Positions 38,840-49,370 are shown, numbered from the stretch's first letter. The stretch: DNA of 64,000 nucleotides from Sphingobacteriales bacterium (GCA_016718845.1 JADKCK010000014.1:1-64000), one strand, 5' to 3'. Notes: a model not told the origin generated them from the letters alone. Translations and numbers: made by a program.

Positions 38840-40584
38840 CTACTCCCACAAATAACCTAATTCTTTTAGGCGTTGTTTTACGTAGTGTTCGTATTTGCCA
38901 AACACCACAATATGAAATTCTTCGGCTTTTATGATGTATTTTTTTAGCTCGGCATCGCGGGCTATTAGGCGCATTAAGTTGATGTTATCAGCAGGTATTT
39001 GTATCAAACGATGTGTACTAGCGTTTTTAAACGGATTAGCTTGTGCCAGCATAGTATTTAAAAAAGAATGCCAATTGTCGGGTATTTCTAGGTCTTTTAA
39101 GGCAGTTTTAAACGCATCTACCTTATTTTTTAATTGCATAAAGCTACTACAATTTTGCATAAAAATAGCATAGCTGGTATAATATGCATTTTCAGACGAC
39201 ATTTTAGAGGTATACGAACCAAACATAACGGGCGCGGTATTATCATCGGGGTGAGCAATGATGGTTAATGAATCGGGCGAGAGGACTGGATTAGGAATGG
39301 TTTTAAATTCGGGTGGTGTATAGTCGTTGCTCGTATCAAACAAGTACGAGCCTAGGGGCGTTAGCCGTACATATTTTAAACCGCTGTACTGCGAGGGCGT
39401 TTGGGCATTAATTTTTGGTGTATTATATGCAATATCCACCAAACCCAATGCCGCCCATAAAAACAAAGTGGCTTGTAGGGCTGGTGTTGTGATTACAGTT
39501 TCGATATTATTTGGTTTTATTGCGTAGCTTGCCTTATCTATTTCGTATTTCACGTAGATGATTATCGCATCGCGGCTGCCCGGTTCTAAGGGTAATACTT
39601 CGTATTTGGCATAATCCAACAAATTATCTACCGAAACCCACTCGCCAAGCGGCAACAATTTGCCTATTTGTAAATAATTGCCATAAGCATCGCTGCTTCT
39701 GCTTACGTTGTGCCTGCCTTTTAGGTAAGTAAGCAATTGCAAATGATCAAAAAGACGGTAGCGTCCAAATAGGTTTTTAGGTGGTTTAACGGATTTTTTT
39801 CTATCTGCAAATCCTCTCCCAACAAACCCATAGTAGTTAATAGGCGGGTGCGTAGGTATTGTAATTCTTTGACATTGGTGTTGGGGTAAAATTCGGGTAG
39901 GTTTAGCGCCGCACCTAATTTTTTGAAGCCTGTAACTGCCAATTCGCCACGATTAGTGGTAACTACATTACCTTGCAAAATAAACAACGACACATTAGGA
40001 AGGTCGTTGAAAACTATTTTTTCGCCCTCAAAAACAAAGGTTGTTGGGGGTATTTTTTCGATAGGTGTAATTTTTGCCGATGCGGGTTTGGGGTAATACA
40101 TTGCCATAGCGCGGCGTAAGGCAACGGGCAAATACAGTACAAACGATGTAGTAAGTCCGTATCCTTCGTTTATAACCTTGAAAAAACGAAATGTTTTTAT
40201 TAATTCTTTGCGTCCGCCATAAACACTCATTTCGTAAATCTTAATATCAAACTTCGCCTTAATTTCTTGGTCGTCAATACCATCGTTCCACACCAAATAA
40301 TCCATTAAGGTACGTATATCTGCGGGCAGGCTTTCGGTAAACTTGTCGAATAAGGCTTGATTTAAAAACGGCACTACGCACAAACGTACCATTTCTGCCT
40401 GCGAACATTTGTTTTTTAAAAGAAAGCCTATCAAGGTATCCGACACCCCTTGGTCGAGGCAAAAAATGCGGTTAGTTTTTAAAAACACCTTGACGTGTGC
40501 AAAAAAGCCATTTTCTAAATCGGTGGCATAGTAGGCAGTAAAAAAAAAATTTCTGAGTTGTTCTTGTAAATAAACAGGTATCAT
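38840..40584 (-). CDS. XPB/Ssl2 N-terminal-like protein, paralog 2 (one frameshift)
   Basis: Nearly the same length and segment order as the gene downstream: LLPLGEWVSVDNLLDYAKYE, FLWAALGLVDIAY, VRLTPLGSYLF, SLTIIAHPDD and the C-terminal KQRLKELGYLWE. Two frames overlap at 39721-39742. Shifting by one base near 39755-39770 joins NPLNHLKT to FGRYRLFDHLQLLTYLKG, which aligns with DPMQLLTYLKGK of paralog 1. The protein is then about 581 residues. The break falls in unremarkable sequence, so a consensus error is likely. It lies 72 bases downstream of the SNF2 gene on the same strand, consistent with one transcript. Confidence 0.55.
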
Positions 40585-40656
40585 TATGCACCAAAATAAT
40601 GTTTAAAAAAATAATTGACCTTTGGGATTTAAAGCAAGCTATTTTACCCCCAGTGC

Positions 40657-43456
40657 CTACGACAATATAAATTGTATGTCGTCTTCGCTTAGGGCTTTTA
40701 ACGAGCCAGAGTCGGAGCTAATTACGCTGTCAAACAACTCTTTTTTAACCAATTGTAGCTGCAGTATTTTCTCTTCTATGGTTCCGCGCGTAATCATTTT
40801 GTAGCTCGACACCTTTTGGGTTTGCCCCATTCGGTGGGTTCTATCAATAGCCTGCGACTCGGCGGCTTGGTTCCACCATGGGTCAAAAATAAATACCATA
40901 TCGGCAGCCGTAAGGTTTAGCCCTGTGCCGCCGGTTTTTAGGGTCATCAAAAACACCTTACAGTTTTTGTCGTTCTGAAACTTATTTACCAACGATTGTC
41001 GGTCGTGGGTAGCTCCGGTCATAGACACAAAATCTACGCCTGCTTTTTGCAGTTGCTCGCCAATTAGTTCAACGGCGGCTAAAAAGTTAACAAAGATAAG
41101 GGCTTTGTGTCCGTTGGCAATGGCATCAAACAATTGCTCAATAAGTACTTCTATTTTGGGCGATGCAATTTTGCCTTTTGTTTTTGCTTCGGGTATCGAT
41201 GCAATTTGGCGCAGCTCGCTTAGTGCCTGAAAAATGTAGAAACGCATTTCTTGCAAGCCTTTTTCTGCTATTTGCCCTCTAATAACGGTTTGGTAATAGT
41301 TGCGGCGTTGCTCGTAAAATTTGCGTTGGCGCTCGCTCATCTCTATATACAGCACTTGTTCTATCTTGTCGGGTAGCTCGGTCAATACATCTTTTTTAAG
41401 GCGGCGCAATATAAAAGGGTAGATTTTTTTGCGCAGTTCTTTTATTACATTAGGGTCGTTGTTTTTTTGGATAGGCGTGGCGTATTGCTGATTAAAAGCT
41501 TCGACCGAGCCAAACATGGGCGGGTTTAAGAAACGAAACAGCGAGTACAGCTCGCCCAAATTATTTTCGATGGGGGTACCGCTTAGTGCCAAACGGTGCT
41601 GCGACTGCAACAACATAACGGCTTTGGTTGCCTGCGATGTAAGGTTTTTGATGTTCTGCGATTCGTCGAGTATCACATAATAAAACTCTTTTTCTCTGAA
41701 TTGCTCTATTTCGTTGCGCACCATGCCGTAGGTAGTAAAGATAATTTGAGCTTGGTTGGCATCGTCCCAGTTGCGGGTGGCGGCGTAGTAGGTATAGGTT
41801 TTTAGCCAAGGGGCAAACTTTTGCACTTCGTTTTCCCAGTTAAATATTAGGGTGCGGGGCATTACCACCAACGAGGGCAAGTGTGGCTTTGTTGGGATAA
41901 ATATCTGCCAAAAGGGTAAGTGCTTGTAGGGTTTTACCCAAGCCCATATCGTCGGCTAAACAACCGCCTAATTTTATTTGATGTAGATACATCAACCATT
42001 TAAAACCATATTTTTGGTACGAGCGCAGGTCGGCTTGTATGGCAGGTAATTCGGTGGTGTGTTCGTTTATTTTGTTAAAGCCATCAAATATCGCGCGCGA
42101 TTTTGAGAAACTGGCTTTGTTTACTTTTTCGTCAATCAAATCTTCGACTAAGGGCAGGTCGAAAAACGAAATTTGCACTTTGTCTTTCTTTTTCTTAAAC
42201 AAGCGCTGCAGTTTTTTCATGTAGCCCTCGTTCACAATGGCTTGTCGTCCGTCGCTAAGTAGTATGTAGCTTTGGTTGTTGTATTGCGTAATGGCATCGA
42301 ACAACGAAATCATCTCGCCCTCAAAATCTAAGAAAGCATCGCCCTCTAAAAAGTCTATGCCATGGTTTAGTTTAAGCTGCAGGCTGGGTTGTATGGTAGC
42401 TATTTTATAGTTTTTGAGTTTTTCGGCACCATACACCTTGTATTTGTGCAGCAACGAGGGCAGGTCGGTGTAGATAAAAGCGGCAGCTACATCGCGTTCT
42501 ATGATAAAAAGGGCATCACTTTGCACTACATCGTCCATTCTGCGGCGTTCTTTTTTTATGTGGCGGCGCAAAAACGCACCAATTTCGTCGAGCATACTAT
42601 CTAATGGTCGCAACTCGAGGGGGCGAACGGTGATTTTTCTGTCTAAATCGTTGATACTTGCCACATATTGCAAGTCAAACTGCTCTAAAAAATCAAAACT
42701 AAAGTTTTCGAGCATCTGCCCTACCCGCATATACAACGACTCGTTGGTGTCCATGCGTTCAAATATAAGGCAAGGTTCGGTGCTTACTACATCGCTCGAT
42801 GGGCTAATTTCGTAATCGTCGTATATCACCTCTATGTTGTCGAAATAGGTGTACAACAGCGATAAGTATTGGGCAAGTTCGGCTTGCTCAAAGGTGGCAT
42901 TTAGCAGCGGCAAGCGGTGATAGTTGCTACCTACGTTTTGTATGCGTATAATGGCAGGTTGTGCCAATATGTACTCTTCGGTAATAAAGGTAAAGTTGCT
43001 AATGCCTACATCGTCGCGCCAAGCTAATAGTTGTGCTTGGCACATAATGGTTCCGTCTATATTTTCGGGCAGGTTGGTGATGGATAAACGGACGGTAGCC
43101 TGCTCCTCAACAAAAGTAAATTGTTGTTTTTTATCGCCAATAACATTGTGGCAGTGGCTTAGTTGTGCTAATAAATAGGGATGCTCGGGCAAATAAACAC
43201 GACCCGATGGTTTTTCCCAATCTATCACAAAAGCACTGCGGTTTTTTATGCCTTCTATTTGGCGCAACACATCGCGCATAGCGCCCGTATAGGCTGTATG
43301 CGACACTTGTGTAGCACGAGCTTTGGTATCTACTACCTCGAGGTAATAACCAAACTCGTCGGATAATAGCTGAAAATAGATTTCTTCGGCAACACTTTTT
43401 ACGCCTAATGGGGTTTTTTCGCGTTTAAAATCGCCAAAAAGTTTTGAGAAAGACAT
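40657..43456 (-). CDS. SNF2-family DEAD/DEAH-box ATPase (Rad54/RapA-like; one frameshift)
   Basis: A double-stranded-DNA translocase of superfamily 2, about 930 residues. The N-terminal 470 residues are a family-specific region with no recognised domain. Motor motifs follow: GGCLADDMGLGKTLQALTLL (Walker A), PSLVVMPRTLIFNWENEVQK (Ia), YYVILDESQNIKN (II, DESQ for DEAQ), LALSGTPIENNLGELYSLF (III), KALIFVNF, GGTGLNLTAADMVFIFDPWW (V) and AIDRTHRMGQTQKV (VI). The frame breaks near 41878-41885 (an extra base in ACACTTGCCC), exactly at motif Ia. Removing one base joins PNKAT to LPSLVVMP. A TATCTTTG box on the minus strand lies at 43596-43603. It sits between the nuclease-methylase and the two XPB-N-like paralogs. 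Confidence 0.85.
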
Positions 43457-43624
43457 TTTTTGAAATGATGTGTGATGAACGAAATAGATAATTACTTACA
43501 TGATTGTCCATATTGCGCTCCGATGGAGCTACAAATATAACCCTTTGCTACTAAACTACATTTGTATGGTTTTGTTGCAACAACCAAATCAACCGCAAAG
43601 ATAAAGTATTTTTGGCAGATTAGG

Positions 43625-45852
43625 TTACAAATACATGCTTAGTTGCGCACTCGATTGTTTTTTTAGTTGCCAACTATCATCGCCAACTCGCTCGGCTATA
43701 TCTTGCAAAATGTTTAAAATAGTTTGGGCTTCGGGGGTAGTACCGTTTTTTAATAACGGGATTATGTGCAGCACAATCTCATCAAAAGTGGCGGTTTTGC
43801 GTTGCAGCTCCATGCGCCGCAAATACGAAATTAGGTAATAGCGCACCCGCAGGTCGAGGTCTAAATGGCTTTTAAATTGGGTGTTTTTGCGTATTGCAAA
43901 CAACTCGGTTTTGTCGTCGTAGTCAAACATATCTAATAGCAGGGGTGTTAGGTCGCTGTATTGTTTTTTGAGCAAATCTAAAAAGCCCAATTCTAAACCC
44001 TTAATAATTAGCTCGTCGTTTATTTGCTCCAAACTCGCTCCGTTGTTTTTGGCAATAATACCCTCTATGGTTTGCGTTACTATGTCGCTGATATCCATAC
44101 CCAAGCTGGCTTTTAAAATGTAGCGCGGTTTACGCACTTTTCTGAAATTGATTATCAACTGACCCGACAAAACGGTAAATGGGTTCTGGCGTTTTTTAAA
44201 ACTCGTCTGCCCATTTTTTTGCGCCACTGCCCCTGCATATTCAAAGCCGCATTGCTCGGCTGTTTCTATAATTAGGTGCCAAAACTCGGGGTCTTTGTGG
44301 GCAAACACAAAACTCATCCACCTATCAAACTTTAATACCCTATACATCTCGCGGATACTTTGCGCCATTAGGCTGTTGTACTCGTCTTTGGTTTTGTGGT
44401 GTTCGCCGCCTTCTATTGCCTCTTGTTCGTAGTCTTGTTGGCTTACTGCCAAATCTAACCAAGCGTTCCACATCACCGATAAATCTAAATAAGGTATCTT
44501 TTTGCCGTAGGGTGGGTCGGTGTAAATGTAATCTACACTCTCCTTTTTAATAAAACTCAAATTAGTTGCTGTGCCGTGAACTACTTGTAAATTGCCTATC
44601 GTGTCGGGGTTTATCTTGTAACTTGTCTCTTTTTTAGCAGCAACTATTCTTTCAAATTTCCTTTCAAATACCGCCATGGTATTTAGTATTGTTGGCTCTT
44701 TAGCTATACGGTATCTGTAGTAATATCCAAAATGATTACCTCCTCCTTTGGGAGTAGCATGAAAAGTTAAATTACAAATAGCTACTGTATTGTAAAAAGC
44801 CAGTAACAAACTTTTTCTTACATTGTCTGTGCTGTGTTGTAGTATTAGGTGTTTTAGATAGGCTAATTGAGCTAATTGTTTGGGGCTAAAAAGGTCTTCT
44901 ACTACAGTTACATCGCTGCCTTTAGGTAAACTTACTCCTTTTGGATAAGGGTATTTTTTTAGGGCTGCGGTAATTTGTTCTTCTGTTTGTGGCTCCTTAG
45001 ATAAATAAGCACTTTTAATTTGCACAAAACTACTTTTTAACTGGCTATCTTTTACTGGAGCAGAAGAAGGCTATCTACCATAAACGTAGACATGGGGTTA
45101 AGGTCAAGGTGTATGCCTTGTCGGTTGTTCATTAGGGCTTCTATGGCAGTTACGCCGCTACCGCCAAAAGGGTCAAGCACAAGGTCGCCTACTTGCGAAA
45201 AGTTTTTGATGTACTCGGCAACTACATTCCATGTTTGTTTGGTAAAATAGCCATGTACGCCAAAGTGTCTTTTGGCGGATTGTTTATGTACGGGTATTTC
45301 TTCTAAAAGTGGTTGGTTTAAGTAATCGAATTGTTGGGTGGTGTTGGCTTTTTTTACACTTTGGTAGGTAAAGGTTTTGCCGCTTTGAAACGAGCCAGGC
45401 GATAGGTAGCTGCTTAGTGCGTCCCAGTGTTGGGCAATGTCGGGCAACTCAAAATATAGTATGGGCTGGGCGGTGTCGTGCCTAAATAAGCTAAATGCTT
45501 TGCCATTGCAGAGTGCAAAAAATTTGGTGCGCACTTCGGGGTGTATGGCATAAAAGTAGGCTTGCTCTACGTTGCCACCGTCGGTAATATTTTCGTTGGG
45601 TGCTTTGGCATCAAGTACCCAAGCGTAGCTATCGGCTATGCGCAGTAGGTAATCGGGTGTTTGTTGTAGGGCGCGTTTGCCCGATGCTGTTTTTACAAAT
45701 GGGTTTTGGAATGTTTTGCTGCGTACAATTTGGGTGTTGTTGTAGCCAAGTTGTTGTAATAGGGGCAATATTAGTACTTCGCGCACGCTGTCTTCTTTAA
45801 AGTCGGGCGAGTTTAGCTGTGCAAAGTCGAAGTTTTGAAAAAAGTTGTGCAT
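43625..45852 (-). CDS. HsdR-N-type nuclease fused to N4/N6 DNA methyltransferase (one frameshift)
   Basis: Read as one protein of about 740 residues. The N-terminus (1-150) resembles the HsdR N-terminal PD-(D/E)XK domain: TPDYLLRIADSYAWVLDAKA with Pro66-Asp67 and Asp81-Ala-Lys83. Then comes methyltransferase motif I, LVLDPFGGSGVTAIEAL (about 224-240). The frame stops at 45052, but the adjacent frame continues with APVKDSQLKSSFVQIKSAYL, so one or two bases near 45061-45070 are wrong. The rest carries catalytic motif IV, YIYTDPPYGKKIPYLDL, plus REMYRVLKFDRWMSFVFAHK. This is a candidate one-chain restriction-modification enzyme (type IIG-like). The specificity domain is not obvious; the last 150 residues may serve. 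It is the first gene of the block, with a long palindrome just upstream. Confidence 0.7.
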
Positions 45853-45878
45853 AAGTTAAGTAGGTGTTAAATCCTCCT

Positions 45879-45910
45879 GATTAAAAGTTTCGCAAGCGAA
45901 ACTTTTAATC
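45879..45910. repeat. Perfect 15-bp palindrome flanked by TCCTCCT repeats
   Basis: GATTAAAAGTTTCGC (45879-45893) and its complement (45896-45910) are separated by AA. TCCTCCT flanks it at 45872-45878 and 45912-45918. A second stem, CCTCCTTT-GGG-AAAGGAGG, follows. It lies 26 bases upstream of the nuclease-methylase start, so it could be an operator-like hairpin or a tiny inserted element. Confidence 0.6.
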
Positions 45911-46040
45911 GTCCTCCTTTGGGAAAGGAGGTTTGGGGAATTGGATTAGTTGTTTTTCTTTGTAACAGATGGATTAAGTGTGGTTTGGTGTGGGTATTTA
46001 TTTTTGATACAGCACTTAATCTATGCAGTTTTGCGGTGCG

Positions 46041-46334
46041 TTCCATTCATTTTGCACTGCCTTCCGTTGATTGTGCGATGCCTTCCAGTCATTTTGCACT
46101 ACCTTCCGTTGTCTGTGCGATGCCCTCTATTCATTTTGCACTGCCTTCCAGTCATTTTGCACTGCCTTCCAGTCATTTTGCACTGCCTTCCGGTCATTTT
46201 GCACTGCCTTCCGTTGGCTGTGCGATACCTTCCGTTGGCTGTGCGATGCCCTCCGTTGGCTGTGCGATACCCTCCGTTGGCTGTGCGATACCCTCCATTG
46301 GCTGTGCGATACCCTCCATTGGCTGTGCGATGTG
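46041..46334 (+). repeat. 21-bp minisatellite, 14 units
   Basis: Exactly 14 units of 21 bases in two flavours: CATTTTGCACTGCCTTCCAGT early and TGTGCGATACCCTCCGTTGGC late, with both mixed in the first third. The unit is a multiple of three, so several frames stay open (for example heptads HFALPSS and VGCAIPS). There is no credible start or domain. The gap 45853-46495 otherwise holds only the palindrome described above. Confidence 0.75.
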
Positions 46335-46495
46335 CTAAAAAGAGGGGATTTGCTTTATTTTTGATTGAATACAACCCAGAAAGTGTTAAAACAAGCAAAA
46401 AAAACAAAAAAACAGGTGCTATAAGGAACTAAAGAGCCTTTGTTTTTCGTTATAGGGGTATCAATTGTTTAAGCACTTTAAAAAGCATTTAGCGT

Positions 46496-47194
46496 ATGAA
46501 AAAATCTTTTGTTCCAAGAGAGATGGCTGAATTGATAGCATGGTTTAGTAATTTTGCCAAAAAGTTGTCTAAATACAAAGACAAGTATGGCTTAACCGAC
46601 GATGAAGTAACCGACATGCAAAAGGCAAATTTGGGGTTCAGTTATTGGTCGGAGGTAATTAATTTAACCCAAGAGTATTCGCGGAGTTTAACGGCGTATA
46701 GGCGCGAGTTATTGTATGGTGTTGAGAGTGGTTCGGTAATTACCCTATCGCCTGTTCAGCCCAATTTAGATGCTGTGCCTGCTGTTGTACCACCCGATAT
46801 TGTAGGTAGGGCAGCGGCTATTGGCAAGCGGATAAAAGCCCACAAAGATTTTACCGAAGCCGATGGGCAAGACCTTGGTTTGTTTGGCGAGGATATTGTG
46901 TTAAGCGAAAGCAAGATTGCGTTTACTATTCGTTTTTCGGCAGGTGGACGCCCCGAATTGGTTTGGCGGAAAAACAACCACACAGGCATTCAGGTATTTG
47001 CCAACTACGATGGTAACGAGCAATGGCAATGGATTGGTACAGGTGTATCGCCCAATTTTATCGACGAGCACCCGCTGCCTGCTGCTGGTAAAAGTGCTAT
47101 TTGGCGCTACCGCATTATTTATGTAGATAAAAACATGCGTCAGGTAGGCGATTTTAGCGATGTAGTATCGGTAACCGTAACGGGTATGGTGTAA
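46496..47194 (+). CDS. Hypothetical protein with C-terminal fibronectin-like region
   Basis: A 232-residue protein I do not recognise by name, though similar short proteins (start FVPREMAELIAWFSNFAKKL, then a helical LTDDEVTDM segment) occur in Bacteroidota and Acidobacteriota. Residues 1-80 look helical. A Pro-rich hinge, PAVVPPDIVG, lies near 95-104. The last 90 residues are beta-rich and end with AIWRYRIIYVDKNMRQVGDF then SDVVSVTVTG, resembling a fibronectin type III edge. No signal peptide or membrane segment is seen. It stands alone between a minisatellite and a terminator, convergent to ftsI. No function can be given. Confidence 0.6.
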   Translation: MKKSFVPREMAELIAWFSNFAKKLSKYKDKYGLTDDEVTDMQKANLGFSYWSEVINLTQEYSRSLTAYRRELLYGVESGSVITLSPVQPNLDAVPAVVPPDIVGRAAAIGKRIKAHKDFTEADGQDLGLFGEDIVLSESKIAFTIRFSAGGRPELVWRKNNHTGIQVFANYDGNEQWQWIGTGVSPNFIDEHPLPAAGKSAIWRYRIIYVDKNMRQVGDFSDVVSVTVTGMV

Positions 47195-47225
47195 TTTGTA
47201 ATTTTAGTTGTTTGGCATTTATACA

Positions 47226-47258
47226 AACCTTACAGGCTTAATGTCTGTAAGGTTTTTT
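47226..47258. terminator. Terminator between the hypothetical gene and ftsI
   Basis: AACCTTACAG (47226-47235) pairs with CTGTAAGGTT (47245-47254), followed by TTTT. It sits between the convergent ends at 47194 and 47264. Confidence 0.75.
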
Positions 47259-47263
47259 GTACC

Positions 47264-49360
47264 TTATTTCAACTCAATATACACTACATCGCCTTTGCGG
47301 TATCGTGTGCCGTAGGCGGGTCGTTGGGCTTTTACTTTTCCTTGTCCGGCAAAGCGCACTTTAAGTCCTTTGCTTTCGAGCATAAAAACGGCATCGCGCA
47401 AGCCCATGCCTTTTACGTTGGGTATTAGATTGTCGATAAGGGGCAATGTGCGTAGCCATACGGTGTCGTTGGTGCGTTGTGTGCTTAGCCATTCGGCTTG
47501 TTGGTTGTTGGTAGGTATGTGTAGTTGGTTGTAGATGGTGCGTATATCATCGCCAAAACCGCTATCAATAAGTGGCAGGTTGCCTTTTAGGGTATCTTGT
47601 TTGGTTTGGTTGATGGCTTTGTGGTGTTGTGTGCTTAGCGAGTAGCATTTTTCGACAATTTCTTTAAAAACGGGTCCTGCCACCGATGCTCCGTAATAAT
47701 CGTTACCTGTTGGCGAGTTGATAACCACTATACACGAGTAAAGTGGGTCGTTGGCTGGAAAATAGCCTGCTATCGAGGCTTGGTAAAGGTCTTTGTAGCC
47801 TTGTTTGTCTTTGGCAATTTTGGCGGTACCTGTTTTACCAGCTATCGAAAAGCTACCTGTGTAGAGTGCTTTTGCGGTTCCTTCTTCTAACACGCCCTCT
47901 AAAATATTGGTTATTAGTTTGGCGGTTTGTGGTTTGCAAACGTTTTGGGCTAACACGGTGGGGGTAAAGCGGCGTAGGGTGTAGTTAAACTCTTTTACAT
48001 CTGTTACCAAATAAGGCTTCATCATGGTTCCGTTGTTGGCAATGGCGTTGTATAGGCAGAGTATTTGCAGGGGTGTTAGTTCGGTTTCGTAGCCAATAGC
48101 CATAAAAGGTAGCGTAACGCCGCTCCAATCTTGGGTACCGGGGCGTTTTATGGTGGGTGTGGGTTCGCCTTCAATTTCTATACCTGTGGGTTGGTGCAGG
48201 TGCATTTTTTCGAGGTGTTCTACAAATTTTTTAGGTTGATTGCCATAAAACTGCTCGATAAGTTTAGCTATACCCACATTCGACGATGTTTCCATGATGC
48301 GCCTAACGCTTAGTATTCGTTTTTCGGGTGGGTGCGAGTCGCTCATTAGTTTGTCGTAGAATTTCTTTTTACCCCATTCGGTGTCTACTTTTGTGGTGTC
48401 GGTTACATAGTTATCGTCGAGTAGGGCGGCAAGCGAGGCTACTTTAAAGGTAGAGCCAGGTTCGGTTTTGTTGCCAATGGCGTAGTTGTATTTTTCCCAG
48501 TAGGTAACGGTTGTATCGGTGCTAATGCCTAAGTTGGCAATGGCTTTTATCTTGCCTGTTTTTACCTCCATGACAATGGCACAACCATAGGCGGCTTTAA
48601 ACTGATTAAGGGTTTTAGACAGGGCGTTTTCTACTACATCTTGCAGGTTTATGTCTATGGTGGTATATACATCTTTGCCGTTGTAGTTTCCGGTTTCAAG
48701 GTCGTCGTTTAGGGCAATAAAACCGCCGCCGCGCACCTTTTGCATCAGTCTAATAATGGGTTGTCCGCGCAGGTAGTTATCAAAAGCCCCTTCTAAACCA
48801 ACCGATTGGGCATTGGTACGGGCATAACCTATGGTTCGTTGGGCTAAGGGGTTAAAGGGTTGTACGCGCTTGGTTCTTGACCTAGTAATTATGCCGCCTT
48901 TAAATTTGCCTAATCTAAGTATGGGCAATTTTTTTAGGGTTTGCAGTTGGGTAAAATTTACGCTTTTTTGTATTTCGAGATAGGCATTACCTTTTTTTCG
49001 GGCATCCACCAATTTGGTTTTATAGTCTTCGGCTTCGCCTGTTTCGTCGAAAAGTTGGGCTAAACCTATACATAGGCTATCAATACCGTTTTTAAAGGTG
49101 GTGTCGGCGGCAACGGTCATGTCCATATAAATATCAAACGAGGGCAACGAGGTAGCCAACAGTCGCCCATCTTCCGAGTATATATTACCTCTGTCGCCTT
49201 CTATGGTGTCTATTCGGGTACTTTTTCGTCCTTCGTCGCGCCATTTTTTGCCTTCAAATGTTTGGATACGAAAAGCCTGCGCTATTATTAAGCTGCCCAT
49301 AGCACACAAAATAATAAACACCACGTTTACGCGTATTAAAATGTCTTTTTTTATACTCAT
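47264..49360 (-). CDS. ftsI: Septal penicillin-binding protein (FtsI/PBP3-like) with PASTA domain
   Basis: A class B transpeptidase that cross-links septal peptidoglycan. The start at 49360 gives 698 residues: MSIKKDILIRVNVVFIILCA with one membrane anchor (12-30). The frame stays open through the tandem array upstream, but that part is pure Ser/Leu/Phe repeat and is not a gene start. The PBP dimerisation domain contains RGNIYSEDGRLLATS (57-71). The transpeptidase has S303-TF-K306 in EPGSTFK, S359-S360-N361 and K509-TGTA. A C-terminal PASTA-like domain (about 640-698) begins NVKGMGLRDAVFMLESKGLK. It lies downstream of ftsL and rsmH as in the dcw cluster, but murE does not follow. Confidence 0.92.
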   Translation of the reverse strand: MSIKKDILIRVNVVFIILCAMGSLIIAQAFRIQTFEGKKWRDEGRKSTRIDTIEGDRGNIYSEDGRLLATSLPSFDIYMDMTVAADTTFKNGIDSLCIGLAQLFDETGEAEDYKTKLVDARKKGNAYLEIQKSVNFTQLQTLKKLPILRLGKFKGGIITRSRTKRVQPFNPLAQRTIGYARTNAQSVGLEGAFDNYLRGQPIIRLMQKVRGGGFIALNDDLETGNYNGKDVYTTIDINLQDVVENALSKTLNQFKAAYGCAIVMEVKTGKIKAIANLGISTDTTVTYWEKYNYAIGNKTEPGSTFKVASLAALLDDNYVTDTTKVDTEWGKKKFYDKLMSDSHPPEKRILSVRRIMETSSNVGIAKLIEQFYGNQPKKFVEHLEKMHLHQPTGIEIEGEPTPTIKRPGTQDWSGVTLPFMAIGYETELTPLQILCLYNAIANNGTMMKPYLVTDVKEFNYTLRRFTPTVLAQNVCKPQTAKLITNILEGVLEEGTAKALYTGSFSIAGKTGTAKIAKDKQGYKDLYQASIAGYFPANDPLYSCIVVINSPTGNDYYGASVAGPVFKEIVEKCYSLSTQHHKAINQTKQDTLKGNLPLIDSGFGDDIRTIYNQLHIPTNNQQAEWLSTQRTNDTVWLRTLPLIDNLIPNVKGMGLRDAVFMLESKGLKVRFAGQGKVKAQRPAYGTRYRKGDVVYIELK

Positions 49361-49370
49361 TTGGGGGAAA

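Noticed and set aside
45919..46407. Overlapping ORFs on both strands through the 21-bp minisatellite
   Set aside because: They arise from the 21-base period; there is no conserved start, signal peptide or domain.
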